The position numbers and the translations under genes are program-made. Positions 6,802 to 14,275 of a DNA stretch of 28,890 nucleotides are shown in pieces (the stretch's first letter is position 1; each line of letters opens with the position of its first letter). The stretch covers positions 1 through 28,890 of the forward strand of contig JAKQSI010000036.1 of NCBI GenBank assembly GCA_029570205.1, given 5' to 3'. Below the pieces are notes generated by a model that saw only the letters and a program-made list of their open reading frames with translations, ran no database searches and was not told where the DNA came from. The DNA comes from Candidatus Omnitrophota bacterium (GTDB taxonomy: Bacteria; Hinthialibacterota; Hinthialibacteria; Hinthialibacterales; JAKPRU01).

Positions 6802-7827
6802 TCACTCCATCATTACTCGAATATGACTCTCGACACACCGCGAGAGGGCGCTCAATGTGTAGCCGCCTTCCAGGACGGACACGATTCGGCTCCGGCAGCA
6901 TTGTTCTGCAATCTCTTTGACAATGCGGGTAAGGGTTGCGAATCCGTCTTCCGTCATTTCGAGCGATCCGAGTAGATCATCCCGGTGCGCATCGAATCCG
7001 GCGGAGATCAGCATAAAGTCGGGTTTGAATTGTAAGGCCGCCGGAACCCGCATTTCCCTGTACATACGGATGATTTCTTCCTCCGAAGTGTGTGCCGGAA
7101 TTGGAACATTGATGGTCGTCCCCTCCCCCGGGCCCTCTCCGCGTTCCTTCGCGCTGCCGGTTCCGGGATAGAACGGGTATTGATGAATGCTGAAGTAGAG
7201 AACTGTAGGGTCACGGTAAAATATTTCCTGTGTCCCGTTCCCGTGATGCACATCCCAATCGACAATGAGAACTCGATTTGCGCCGTACCGTTTCTGAACG
7301 TATCGAGCGGCAATGGCGACGTTATTGAAAACGCAGAATCCCATGCCCCGGCTGGGACCGGCGTGATGACCCGGCGGGCGCACGGCACAAAAGGCGTTTC
7401 GCGCCCGGCCTTCCATCACCGCATCGACAGCGGCCAGTATGCCTCCGACCGCCGCGCAGGCCACGCGGTAAGTATCAGGGCAAATTGCGGTGTCTCCCGT
7501 GTCCAGGTCTGTCGCACCATCCGCGCAGAGTCGCTCAACATGGCGGATATATTCTTCGGTGTGTACCGCGGCAATCCATTCCGAGATATCCGGTTTCGGA
7601 TGGAGCGAAAGCCGCTGTGCCGCCAGGCCGGTCTGTTCCAGGCGTTCGACAATGGCCAGGAGCCGCTCAGGACCTTCAGGGTGTCCCGGACCGGGCAAGT
7701 GTTTCAAGTAAATGGGATCATAAACGAAGGCCGTAGCCGCCGCTGGAGAGGGTTGCAAGTCCGCCGTCTCGACCGAGAAAATCGGAATGGCTGCCGCGGA
7801 ACCCACCAGGAGAGTCAGAATCCTCAC
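6802..7827 (-). CDS. Histone-deacetylase/AcuC-family hydrolase, apparently exported
   Basis: I chose the GTG at 7825-7827 because a near-perfect ribosome site AGAGGTG (7834-7840) sits 6 nt upstream. The product is 341 aa. It begins with a hydrophobic, signal-peptide-like stretch (RILTLLVGSAAAIPIFSV), then carries the full deacetylase signature: GHPEGPERL, RPPGHHA (His154/155), DWDVHHGNG with zinc ligands Asp192 and His194, SAGFDAHRDD with the third ligand Asp279, and EGGY with the transition-state Tyr323. The family removes acetyl or other acyl groups from amines (acetyl-lysine, acetylpolyamines, AcuC-type substrates). Export would be unusual for this family and suggests an environmental acylated amine as substrate. 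An upstream ATG at 7936-7938 would bury the signal and lacks a ribosome site. It diverges from an MFS transporter. Confidence 0.87.
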   Translation of the reverse strand: MRILTLLVGSAAAIPIFSVETADLQPSPAAATAFVYDPIYLKHLPGPGHPEGPERLLAIVERLEQTGLAAQRLSLHPKPDISEWIAAVHTEEYIRHVERLCADGATDLDTGDTAICPDTYRVACAAVGGILAAVDAVMEGRARNAFCAVRPPGHHAGPSRGMGFCVFNNVAIAARYVQKRYGANRVLIVDWDVHHGNGTQEIFYRDPTVLYFSIHQYPFYPGTGSAKERGEGPGEGTTINVPIPAHTSEEEIIRMYREMRVPAALQFKPDFMLISAGFDAHRDDLLGSLEMTEDGFATLTRIVKEIAEQCCRSRIVSVLEGGYTLSALSRCVESHIRVMME

Positions 7828-7865
7828 GTTTTTCACCTCTGTCACTCGAAAACCGAACGGAGTTT

Positions 7866-7880
7866 CTGATATCATATCAG
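7866..7880. promoter_or_regulatory. 15-bp perfect palindrome, candidate operator
   Basis: CTGATAT-C-ATATCAG reads the same on both strands around a central base. It lies between the divergent HDAC-like gene and the MFS gene. On the minus strand it contains TATGAT, a plausible -10 box for the HDAC-like gene, so a bound dimer could block that promoter. Regulator and role are inferred. Confidence 0.45.
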
Positions 7881-7979
7881 GGAAGCATAAGACAATCCGG
7901 GTTGTTGTGTTTCGAATCTTGCCGAGAAAACCGGGCATGTCTCGGAATCGCCGAAACGAAAGCGACAGGGAGGATTTTT

Positions 7980-9221
7980 TTGAAGCCGGCGGAACTGTGT
8001 TATCAATCTGCGATTGACCGGGGAACCCCGGTCTTTTACGGTTTCTCCGGCCAGGACCTGCGCATCATGACGCTGTTCGGCATCATGGTGTTTATCGGCG
8101 GCGCCGATTCGCAGATCATCACACCCCTTTTGCCGGAGATGTCGAAGGATTTCGATCAATCTCCTGTTGACACAAACAGCTTGGTGACCCTGTACTTTGC
8201 CGGGTCCGCACTCGCTTCCCTGATCGCCGGTCCGCTACTGGACCGGTACGGGCGAAAAGGGATTCTTCTGCTCGGCATCGGCATTGCGGCGCTGGCGAAT
8301 CTGCTCGCGGCCGGTTCTTCTTCTTTCGAACTTGTTCAAGTGTATCGTTTTTGCGACGGGTTAGGGTCTTCGCTGGCCTCGGTCGCCTACCTGACCCATA
8401 TTGGAGATTACTTTCCCTACGACATTCGGGGAAGAGCCATGGGGTGGGTAACGATCGGCTATTTCGGCGGGTATACATTCGGGCTTCCGCTGAGTGGGCT
8501 TTTGGCACAGGAATTCGGATGGCGCTCGACTCTGGCTGTGTATGGAATCTCCATGGTCGCGCTTCTGCTGGGATGCCTGTCGATGGTTCCGGAGATTCCG
8601 CGGCAACGGACTACAATTAACTTGTACACGTTTGCCCGGGATATCTTCGACTTTCACCGTCACACTCAGCCCGCATTGGCTATGCTCATCTATGCCCTCA
8701 TCGGGGCCAGTACGATCGGATTTCTGGCCTACACAGGCGATTGGCTGTTTCGGAATTTCGACTACAGTATTTCTGATCGCAGCCAGATTTTCCTGTGGTG
8801 CGGCATGGCCAGCCTGGTATTCAGCCCGATTTCGGGCGCTTGGGCTGACCGTTCCGGCAAACGGTTACCTTCCATCATCGGTAGTATTGGAATCACGATC
8901 TTGATGCCCACGATTGCCTTTCTTCCCGGCCATCCGGTTTTGATTTATTCGGGATTTGTCCTGCTGGCGGCGGCAATCTCCATCCGTCAAAGCCCGCTGT
9001 TAACCCTGATTACCGAGTTGGTTCCGGCAGAACGAAGAGGAACATTTCTGGCCATCAAGAATGCGTGGACCCAGATTGGAGCGGCTTTCGGTAATTTTGC
9101 TGTGGGCGTACTGTATGCCCAGGGCGAATTTCTGCTTGTAGCGATCTCATGCGGGATTCTGACTGCGCTCACCGTGTTTCTTTTGATTCGGTATATTAAA
9201 GAACCCGCATCGGTATCATGA
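7980..9221 (+). CDS. MFS transporter
   Basis: I chose the TTG at 7980 because GGGAGGA (7968-7974) lies 5 nt upstream; an earlier ATG at 7902 has no ribosome site. The 413-aa product has about 12 hydrophobic segments. It carries the MFS motif A GPLLDRYGRKG (84-94) between helices 2 and 3 and a related GAWADRSGKR loop in the second half, marking the two six-helix bundles. The DHA1-like layout suggests drug or metabolite export, but the substrate cannot be read. It diverges from the HDAC-like gene over a 152-bp region with a palindrome, so the two may be co-regulated, for example uptake or efflux of the compound that the hydrolase deacylates. That link is inference. Confidence 0.88.
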   Translation: MKPAELCYQSAIDRGTPVFYGFSGQDLRIMTLFGIMVFIGGADSQIITPLLPEMSKDFDQSPVDTNSLVTLYFAGSALASLIAGPLLDRYGRKGILLLGIGIAALANLLAAGSSSFELVQVYRFCDGLGSSLASVAYLTHIGDYFPYDIRGRAMGWVTIGYFGGYTFGLPLSGLLAQEFGWRSTLAVYGISMVALLLGCLSMVPEIPRQRTTINLYTFARDIFDFHRHTQPALAMLIYALIGASTIGFLAYTGDWLFRNFDYSISDRSQIFLWCGMASLVFSPISGAWADRSGKRLPSIIGSIGITILMPTIAFLPGHPVLIYSGFVLLAAAISIRQSPLLTLITELVPAERRGTFLAIKNAWTQIGAAFGNFAVGVLYAQGEFLLVAISCGILTALTVFLLIRYIKEPASVS

Positions 9222-9669
9222 TTCGCATTTCGATCCTGATGAAATTACGCTTTGTCCCTGTCGATATACCGGATTCTGAGTTTTGTCGTTCTAACCGTCC
9301 TTTTGTTGCCTGTATTGGCCGGCCTACCCGATAGATCTCGGTCAGGAGATGTCTTGGGAGAAATCGGTGTCTCCGTGCTGCTCGTGCCGTATAAGAGTTA
9401 GTTTTCGTAGATCGGTCCTTGGTTTGATGATGATGATGACGATGACACCGCTGCGCAAAAATCACGAAGGATCCGCGACCGCCAGGCTACGATGAAATAG
9501 TTCCGGGTGGAATCGGCATTTTGCCGGTCAGATCGTAGCACAGGCGTCTCGCCCGTGACTTGTCGCGGCGTACGGTCATGTACGTTCTTTTCCTTCTCCT
9601 TCCGGGAGAGGGGCGGGGTGACCGATTCCTTGGGCGGCATGTACGTCTCGTCCCTGACTCCTCCCCCAC
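9222..9669. other. Convergent spacer with repeats
   Basis: No gene is convincing here. The spacer holds a short GAT-rich run (9425-9445), a variant dispersed hairpin (9539-9557), the 9-mer CATGTACGT twice, and a GGGAGAGG-type stretch. No intrinsic terminator was seen between the MFS gene and cysS. Confidence 0.5.
9539..9557. repeat. Dispersed hairpin repeat, variant copy
   Basis: CACAGGC/GCCCGTG pair over 7 bp with one G-T wobble around the loop GTCTC. It is the reverse-strand form of the same hairpin family with altered outer stem bases. Confidence 0.6.
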
Positions 9670-11073
9670 TCATCCCCCCCGTTTCCACCTCACGCCGTCC
9701 TTGGTGTCTTCCAGGACAATGCCCTGCGCGGCGAGTTGATCCCGAATCGCGTCCGCCCTGGCCCAGTTTCGATTCTTGCGGGCCTCCTGACGTTCCGCAA
9801 TGAGAGATTCAATTTCCGCGTCCAGGGATTTCTGTTCTTCTTCCAACACCGCCAGCACAGTATCGGTACGCATCAGGATTGCCAGGAAATGCCGCGCGTC
9901 GGCTTTTGTTGCGGCATCCCGGTCCAGGAACCGGTTGGCATCCCGAACGAAATCGAAGACTTCCGCCAGCGCCTGCGGGGTGTTGAGGTCATCATCCATG
10001 TGTTCCTCAAACCCGCGCAATCCCTTCTCCGCAATCGCCCGCGCTTCTTCAGAGAGGGGACCTTCCGGAGCCTTATCCTGGGTCTCGACCAGCCTCCGGC
10101 GGAAATCCAACAACCGTCGCCATGCCTGGTGCGCCGCGTGAAGGCCATCCTCCGTGAGATTCAATTGCACCCGGTAGTACCCGGAAAGAAGAAAATAGCG
10201 GATCGCAAGAGCGGAATGCCCTTTTTGCAGTAAATCCCGCAACGTATAGAAATTCCCCTTGGACTTGGACATCTTCTCCCCTTCAACCATTAGATGCCGC
10301 GAATGAAGCCAGTATTTTACAAACGGTTTCCCCGTGGCGGCTTCGCTCTGGGCGATTTCATTCTCGTGGTGCGGAAAGATATTGTCCTCGCCCCCGCAAT
10401 GGATATCGAACGTATCCCCCAGGTATTTCCGCGACATAGCCGAGCATTCGATATGCCAGCCGGGGCGACCCTCGCCGTATTCCGTCTGCCAGAAATGCTC
10501 CCCTTCTTTCCTGGCTTTCCAGAGAACAAAGTCCCGGGCGTCTTCCTTCTCGTATTCGTCCTGATCGACACGCGCCCCCACTTTTACGGAATCCGGCGTG
10601 ATCCCCGAAAGCGCGCCGTATCGGGGAAAAGTAGAGATTCGGTAATAAATGGAACCTTCGCTCTCATACGTGTGGCCCTTTTCGCGAAGAATCCTGATGA
10701 TTTCCAGCATTTCGGGAATATGATCGGTAGCCTTCGGGTACACTTCTGCGCGCTGAATGCGCAATGTATCCAGATCCTCAAAAAATGCCTCAATGTAAGG
10801 CCGGGTATGCTCAAAAATGGAAATCCCCTTTGATTGCGCGGCCCGAATAATTTTATCTTCCACATCCGTCAGATTCATTACCTGGAACACCCGGTAGCCC
10901 CGGTAAATCAGATACCGACGGAGAATATCTTCGAATATGTATGTCCGGAAATTACCGATGTGCGCGAAATCATACACAGTCGGCCCGCAGGTATACATCC
11001 CCACATTCGGCGGATTGAGAGGATGGAACTCTTCCTTTTTTCCGCCCATCGTATTGGTGAACTGTAAGGCCAT
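9670..11073 (-). CDS. cysS: Cysteinyl-tRNA synthetase
   Basis: This 467-aa class I synthetase charges tRNA-Cys. It has HIGN at 38-41 (HIGH motif) and KMSKS at 267-271. The zinc-site residues correspond to Cys29, Cys210, His235 and Glu239 (Cys28, Cys209, His234 and Glu238 in the E. coli enzyme). The N-terminal segment MYTCGPTVYDFAHIGN is diagnostic, and the C-terminal region has the DALR-type helical domain and the terminal IRDQLAAQGIVLEDTKDGVRW segment. The start ATG has AAGGAG 9 nt upstream. The region in front is packed with hairpin repeats, and I see no T-box on the coding strand. Full length and apparently intact. Confidence 0.98.
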   Translation of the reverse strand: MALQFTNTMGGKKEEFHPLNPPNVGMYTCGPTVYDFAHIGNFRTYIFEDILRRYLIYRGYRVFQVMNLTDVEDKIIRAAQSKGISIFEHTRPYIEAFFEDLDTLRIQRAEVYPKATDHIPEMLEIIRILREKGHTYESEGSIYYRISTFPRYGALSGITPDSVKVGARVDQDEYEKEDARDFVLWKARKEGEHFWQTEYGEGRPGWHIECSAMSRKYLGDTFDIHCGGEDNIFPHHENEIAQSEAATGKPFVKYWLHSRHLMVEGEKMSKSKGNFYTLRDLLQKGHSALAIRYFLLSGYYRVQLNLTEDGLHAAHQAWRRLLDFRRRLVETQDKAPEGPLSEEARAIAEKGLRGFEEHMDDDLNTPQALAEVFDFVRDANRFLDRDAATKADARHFLAILMRTDTVLAVLEEEQKSLDAEIESLIAERQEARKNRNWARADAIRDQLAAQGIVLEDTKDGVRWKRGG

Positions 11074-11170
11074 TCAAAAAACTCCTTATTAGTGTAAACG
11101 AATAGTCTTGGCAAAGATTATCATTGCGAGCGAAGCGCGGCAATCTCGTTGTCTTGTCGGCTCGCCCATC

Positions 11171-11190
11171 GACAGGCACGGAGGCCTGTC
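11171..11190. repeat. Dispersed hairpin repeat, GACAGGC type
   Basis: GACAGGC and GCCTGTC pair perfectly over 7 bp around the loop ACGGAG. It has the same core (AGGC/GCCT) and geometry as the array units but different outer pairs and loop. Confidence 0.7.
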
Positions 11191-11200
11191 CCACCAGTAG

Positions 11201-11220
11201 GCCAGGCGTCTCTGCCTGGC
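11201..11220. repeat. Dispersed hairpin repeat, array-type copy
   Basis: GCCAGGC/GCCTGGC pair around GTCTCT, with flanking CAGTAG. In reverse complement this equals the unit of the tandem array at 28306-28713, including the neighbouring GTAG. It lies 10 nt from the GACAGGC-type copy. Confidence 0.8.
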
Positions 11221-11360
11221 AAAGAAGGGCGGGAAACACGCTTTCTTCACCCCAATCACCGGCCCCACCGGAGCGATGCTCGCGATGACGGAACGGGGAC
11301 GGCCACCGCGAGTGGCATGGGTGGGCTACCGCTGCGCGGTCCAGCCTACCCTGCCCGAAA

Positions 11361-12380
11361 TCACCCCTGTATCTCTACACGCTTGCCGGTTTGGGCGGAC
11401 TTGTACGCGGCAAGAGCTACCACCAATCCCTGTATTCCCGCCTCCAGGCTTTCTTCCGGCTGGATTCCTTTCCGCACGTGACGCAAAAAGTAGTCGATTT
11501 CCACTTCCCACCCGCCGACTGTCGGTTGTTTATCCACAACGCGCCACGATGTTTTTACCGTGCCGTCCGGCGAGGTCCGCCCCCGCAAGACAGAAAGTTC
11601 TTTCAAATAATCAAAGATAATTGTGCCCTTGGTCCCGTAAATCTCTATTCCCGAAAACCCCGGCTTGCTGGTCCAGCCGACTTCAATGTATCCCAGGCAG
11701 TTTTGCTCGAACTCCAGAAGAAGCACCGCGTTGTCTTCCACCGCAATATCCTTAATCAATGTCTTAATAACGGCAGAGACAGCGGTGATGGGACCGATAT
11801 AATAGTGCGCCAGGTCGATCGCGTGAATGCCCATATCCAGCATGGCCCCGCCACCCGCCAAGTCGGGATTGTAAAACCAGTCGCTCATCGCCCAGCCCGG
11901 CTGTGGCCCCTCGTGGGCGAAACGAACGCGAATCATGAACGGTTTCCCGATTTCACCCCTGTCCACGAGTTTCTTCGCTGTTACATTGCCCCGATAAAGA
12001 CGGTGGGTAAACGCTGTCATAAATACAGTCCCGGCTTTATCTCGGGCCTTCTGGATTTTTCGGGCTTCCGTCAGGGTGAGACAGAGCGGCTTCTCGCATA
12101 GAACATGGCAGCCATGCTCCAACGCCAGAACGGCCTGTTCCGAATGGAATCGGTTGGGCGTGCAGATACTTACCACATCCGGTCGCTCGTTCTCAAACAG
12201 CGCTTCCGCCGTGGCGTACGTGCGGGCTGCGCCGAAAATCTTTTCGGCCTCCTTCCGTCTTGTCTCACACGGGTCCGCTGCCGCGATCAACTCACAGGCT
12301 TTGCTCTTCTGGTATCCCGGAAGATGACAGTTTTGCGCAATAGCTCCGCAACCGATTACGGCTGCTTTCAATCTGGCCAT
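11361..12380 (-). CDS. Gfo/Idh/MocA-family oxidoreductase
   Basis: The start is the ATG at 12378-12380, with AGGAGG 8 nt upstream; a longer frame has no ribosome site. The 339-aa product opens with a Rossmann fold (VIGCGAIAQ, residues 8-16), has CEKPL (95-99) with the conserved Lys of the EKP motif, and LDMGIHAIDL (181-190) with candidate catalytic Asp182 and His186. The C-terminal half is the usual open beta-sheet substrate domain. These NAD(P)-dependent enzymes oxidise or reduce sugars, inositols and aminosugars; the exact substrate is not readable. No signal peptide is seen. It is upstream of cysS on the same strand but separated by a repeat-rich spacer, so it is probably its own unit. A 19-bp inverted repeat lies just upstream. 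Confidence 0.92.
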   Translation of the reverse strand: MARLKAAVIGCGAIAQNCHLPGYQKSKACELIAAADPCETRRKEAEKIFGAARTYATAEALFENERPDVVSICTPNRFHSEQAVLALEHGCHVLCEKPLCLTLTEARKIQKARDKAGTVFMTAFTHRLYRGNVTAKKLVDRGEIGKPFMIRVRFAHEGPQPGWAMSDWFYNPDLAGGGAMLDMGIHAIDLAHYYIGPITAVSAVIKTLIKDIAVEDNAVLLLEFEQNCLGYIEVGWTSKPGFSGIEIYGTKGTIIFDYLKELSVLRGRTSPDGTVKTSWRVVDKQPTVGGWEVEIDYFLRHVRKGIQPEESLEAGIQGLVVALAAYKSAQTGKRVEIQG

Positions 12381-12400
12381 GGATTTATCCTCCTGGTTTA

Positions 12401-12419
12401 TCGACAGTTCTCTTGTCGA
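12401..12419. promoter_or_regulatory. Inverted repeat upstream of Gfo/Idh gene, candidate operator
   Basis: TCGACA (12401-12406) and TGTCGA (12414-12419) are perfect complements with a 7-nt spacer. They are located about 20-40 nt upstream of the start codon, overlapping the probable promoter area, which suits a dimeric repressor site. No regulator gene is adjacent. Confidence 0.35.
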
Positions 12420-12706
12420 AAGTGTCTCAAAACCCGCGAATGCGCACAACCCTCTCCCCCAAAGATTGTGGACATATAGAAGGAAGTTGAATTTGCTGGA
12501 CTTATCAATTCAACCCGGACCTGCTCCGTTCCCAAATCTCAGGATTTCTCCGACATCGCCCGCCGGTACGCACTCCAGTCGAACCCACACCGTACCATAA
12601 TTCCCAATCGGATCATAATGCCCATCCGGTTTCATGGGAGGGATGCGTTCTTGAAGTGACTCGGTGGCGCTGACACAATGCGAAAGACTCACCCAGGAGG
12701 TGCATC
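12420..12706. other. Divergent spacer between Gfo/Idh and M20 genes
   Basis: A candidate plus-strand promoter for the M20 gene is TTGAAG (12651-12656), 17 nt, CACAAT (12674-12679). A 60-codon minus-strand frame (12510-12692) has a plausible protein-like composition but no ribosome site and no recognised family, so I do not call it as a gene. AGGAGG at 12695-12700 belongs to the M20 gene. Confidence 0.4.
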
Positions 12707-14086
12707 ATGACTGCATTTGCCGATTATGTCCGCACTCATCGAGATAGTTTTCTCCGAGAACTTCAAGAGATTGTCCGAATTCCAAGTGTCAGCACGGAAC
12801 CCGCCCATGCCCCGGATGTCCGCCATGCCGCCGAGTGGGTCCGAAATGCTTTTCTGAAACTGAATATCCCGGCTGAAATCCTGGAAACCGCCGGGCATCC
12901 TGCGGTCCTGGCTGAGCTGGATACAAACCCCAATGCCCCCACGATCATGATTTACGGCCATTATGATGTCCAACCGGCCAAAAAAGAGGACGGTTGGGAT
13001 CGAGACCCGTTTTCTTCCGATATTGATGGAGACAAGTTGATTGCGCGCGGGGCCGCCGACAACAAGGGACAATTCCATGCTCATATCAAGGGACTCGAAA
13101 CTTTTCTGAACACCGTGGGCCGGCCGGCGCTCAACATTCGCTTTCTTATTGAAGGGGAAGAAGAAATCGGCAGCCCCAATCTCGGCGGCGTGGTGCGAGA
13201 GCAAAAAAAACGTCTTCGTCCCGATGCGATTGTCATTTCTGACACAAGCATGTACCAGGAGGACACACCCACCATCTGCTATGGTCTTCGCGGGCTGGCT
13301 GCAGCAGAAATAACCGTGATTGGGCCTGATCGGGATTTGCATTCGGGAACTTACGGTGGGGCAGTCGCCAATCCCATCCATGCTCTTGTGGAAATACTTG
13401 CCGGATTACATGACAGTGAAGGGCGTGTCACAATCCCAGGATTCTATGATGATGTAAAGCCGCTGGAATCCTGGGAACGCAATGCTTGGGCGGAACTGCC
13501 CTGGGATGAGGCGGAATACCGCAAGAACTTGGGCGTTAAGGAGCTTTGGGGCGAACAGGGCTACACGACCATCGAACGGACTTGGGGGCGTCCAACTCTT
13601 GAAATCAACGGGATTTACGGTGGCTTTACCGGTCCGGGAGTTAAAACGGTCTTGCCCCATTGCGCTACAGCGAAAATTACAATGCGGCTGGTCCCCGACC
13701 AGAACGCAAAGAAGGTCCTTGATTTACTTGAGGATCATCTTAAGTCTATACAATTGAAAGGGATACAAATTCGCTTCTCCCGCCAATCGGAGGGCAATCC
13801 GGTCCGTTTTGACGTAAAAGGCCCCTGGATGGATGCTCTGATCCGCGCCTTGAAAACTGGATTCAGTCGCGAACCGGTTTTAATGCGAGATGGAGGTTCC
13901 ATTCCGATCGCAGGTCTATTCAAAGATGAGTTTGATGTCCCTATTTTAATGGCAGGTTTTGCGCGCCCTGATTGTGGAGCGCATGGTCCGAACGAATATT
14001 TCTCAATTTGCGACTATGAGCGCGCGATCATCACCTCCGCTACCCTGTTGCAGGAGCTGACGCGTGTCGATTTGAGGGATGTTTAG
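12707..14086 (+). CDS. M20-family dipeptidase (carnosinase-like)
   Basis: This 459-aa cytosolic metallopeptidase starts at an ATG 6 nt after a perfect AGGAGG. Metal and catalytic sites are clear: YGHYDVQP (His85 and Asp87), RGAADNKGQ (bridging Asp118), IEGEEEIGS (catalytic Glu151 and ligand Glu152), ISDTSM (Asp179) and CGAHGPNEYF near the C-terminus (His426). DLHSGTYGG (His212) is the dimerisation-domain His that reaches across to the partner active site. The family hydrolyses dipeptides and related amides using two zinc or manganese ions. It has its own probable promoter and is followed by a 189-bp gap with another promoter, so it may be monocistronic. Family assignment is firm; substrate is open. 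Confidence 0.93.
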   Translation: MTAFADYVRTHRDSFLRELQEIVRIPSVSTEPAHAPDVRHAAEWVRNAFLKLNIPAEILETAGHPAVLAELDTNPNAPTIMIYGHYDVQPAKKEDGWDRDPFSSDIDGDKLIARGAADNKGQFHAHIKGLETFLNTVGRPALNIRFLIEGEEEIGSPNLGGVVREQKKRLRPDAIVISDTSMYQEDTPTICYGLRGLAAAEITVIGPDRDLHSGTYGGAVANPIHALVEILAGLHDSEGRVTIPGFYDDVKPLESWERNAWAELPWDEAEYRKNLGVKELWGEQGYTTIERTWGRPTLEINGIYGGFTGPGVKTVLPHCATAKITMRLVPDQNAKKVLDLLEDHLKSIQLKGIQIRFSRQSEGNPVRFDVKGPWMDALIRALKTGFSREPVLMRDGGSIPIAGLFKDEFDVPILMAGFARPDCGAHGPNEYFSICDYERAIITSATLLQELTRVDLRDV

Positions 14087-14139
14087 GCATTTGATCTACA
14101 ATCTACTGAAAGTTTCGTATCCTGCAGTGAAATTTAAAC

Positions 14140-14168
14140 TTGACATTGGTTAATCTGTCTGGTAGGAA
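14140..14168 (+). promoter_or_regulatory. Promoter with consensus -35
   Basis: TTGACA (14140-14145) is followed after 17 nt by TAGGAA (14163-14168), a weak -10. It would drive the Zn-ribbon gene starting at 14276. A small hairpin GATTAG-GGCT-CTAATC (14182-14197) lies just after the predicted start. Confidence 0.45.
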
Positions 14169-14181
14169 TACTGTGCAACCG

Positions 14182-14197
14182 GATTAGGGCTCTAATC
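14182..14197 (+). promoter_or_regulatory. Short leader hairpin
   Basis: GATTAG and CTAATC pair perfectly around a GGCT loop near the predicted 5' end of the transcript. It has no U-tract, so it is not a normal terminator; it might stabilise the RNA end or be an operator. Confidence 0.3.
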
Positions 14198-14275
14198 TGA
14201 GACAGAAACATCGCAAGGTCTATGCGGAATCACGGAAGGCCCAGGGAGAAGCCATCCGGCTAGAAAGCCTTATCT

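Larger units (their letters stand above)
11121..11291. repeat. Dispersed element with terminal inverted repeats and nested hairpins
   Basis: The left end TCATTGCGAGCGAAGCG (11121-11137) resembles the reverse complement of the right end (11274-11290), agreeing at roughly 12 of 17 positions by hand alignment. TCATTGCGAGCGAAGC-type ends are a repeat I have seen widely in bacterial genomes, usually as a compact palindrome. Here the interior contains two further hairpins, so it looks composite. It encodes nothing. Confidence 0.5.
11074..11360. other. Repeat-packed spacer between Gfo/Idh gene and cysS
   Basis: This spacer has at least four inverted repeats in about 240 bp: 11171-11190, 11201-11220, 11303-11316 (GCCAC/GTGGC) and 11319-11351 (imperfect GGGTGGGCTACCGC against GCGGTCCAGCCTACCC). 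They lie within or beside a 171-bp element with diverged terminal inverted repeats. No coding sequence is evident. Confidence 0.6.

Noticed and set aside
11319-11351. T-box-like antiterminator (GGGTGG...ACCGC...GCGGTCC) upstream of cysS
   Set aside because: The resemblance is on the plus strand while cysS is on the minus strand. No specifier stem was found; it is better read as a palindromic repeat.
12510-12692. Possible 60-codon minus-strand gene in the Gfo/Idh-M20 spacer
   Set aside because: The composition is plausible but there is no ribosome site, it overlaps the likely M20 promoter, and no family is recognised.
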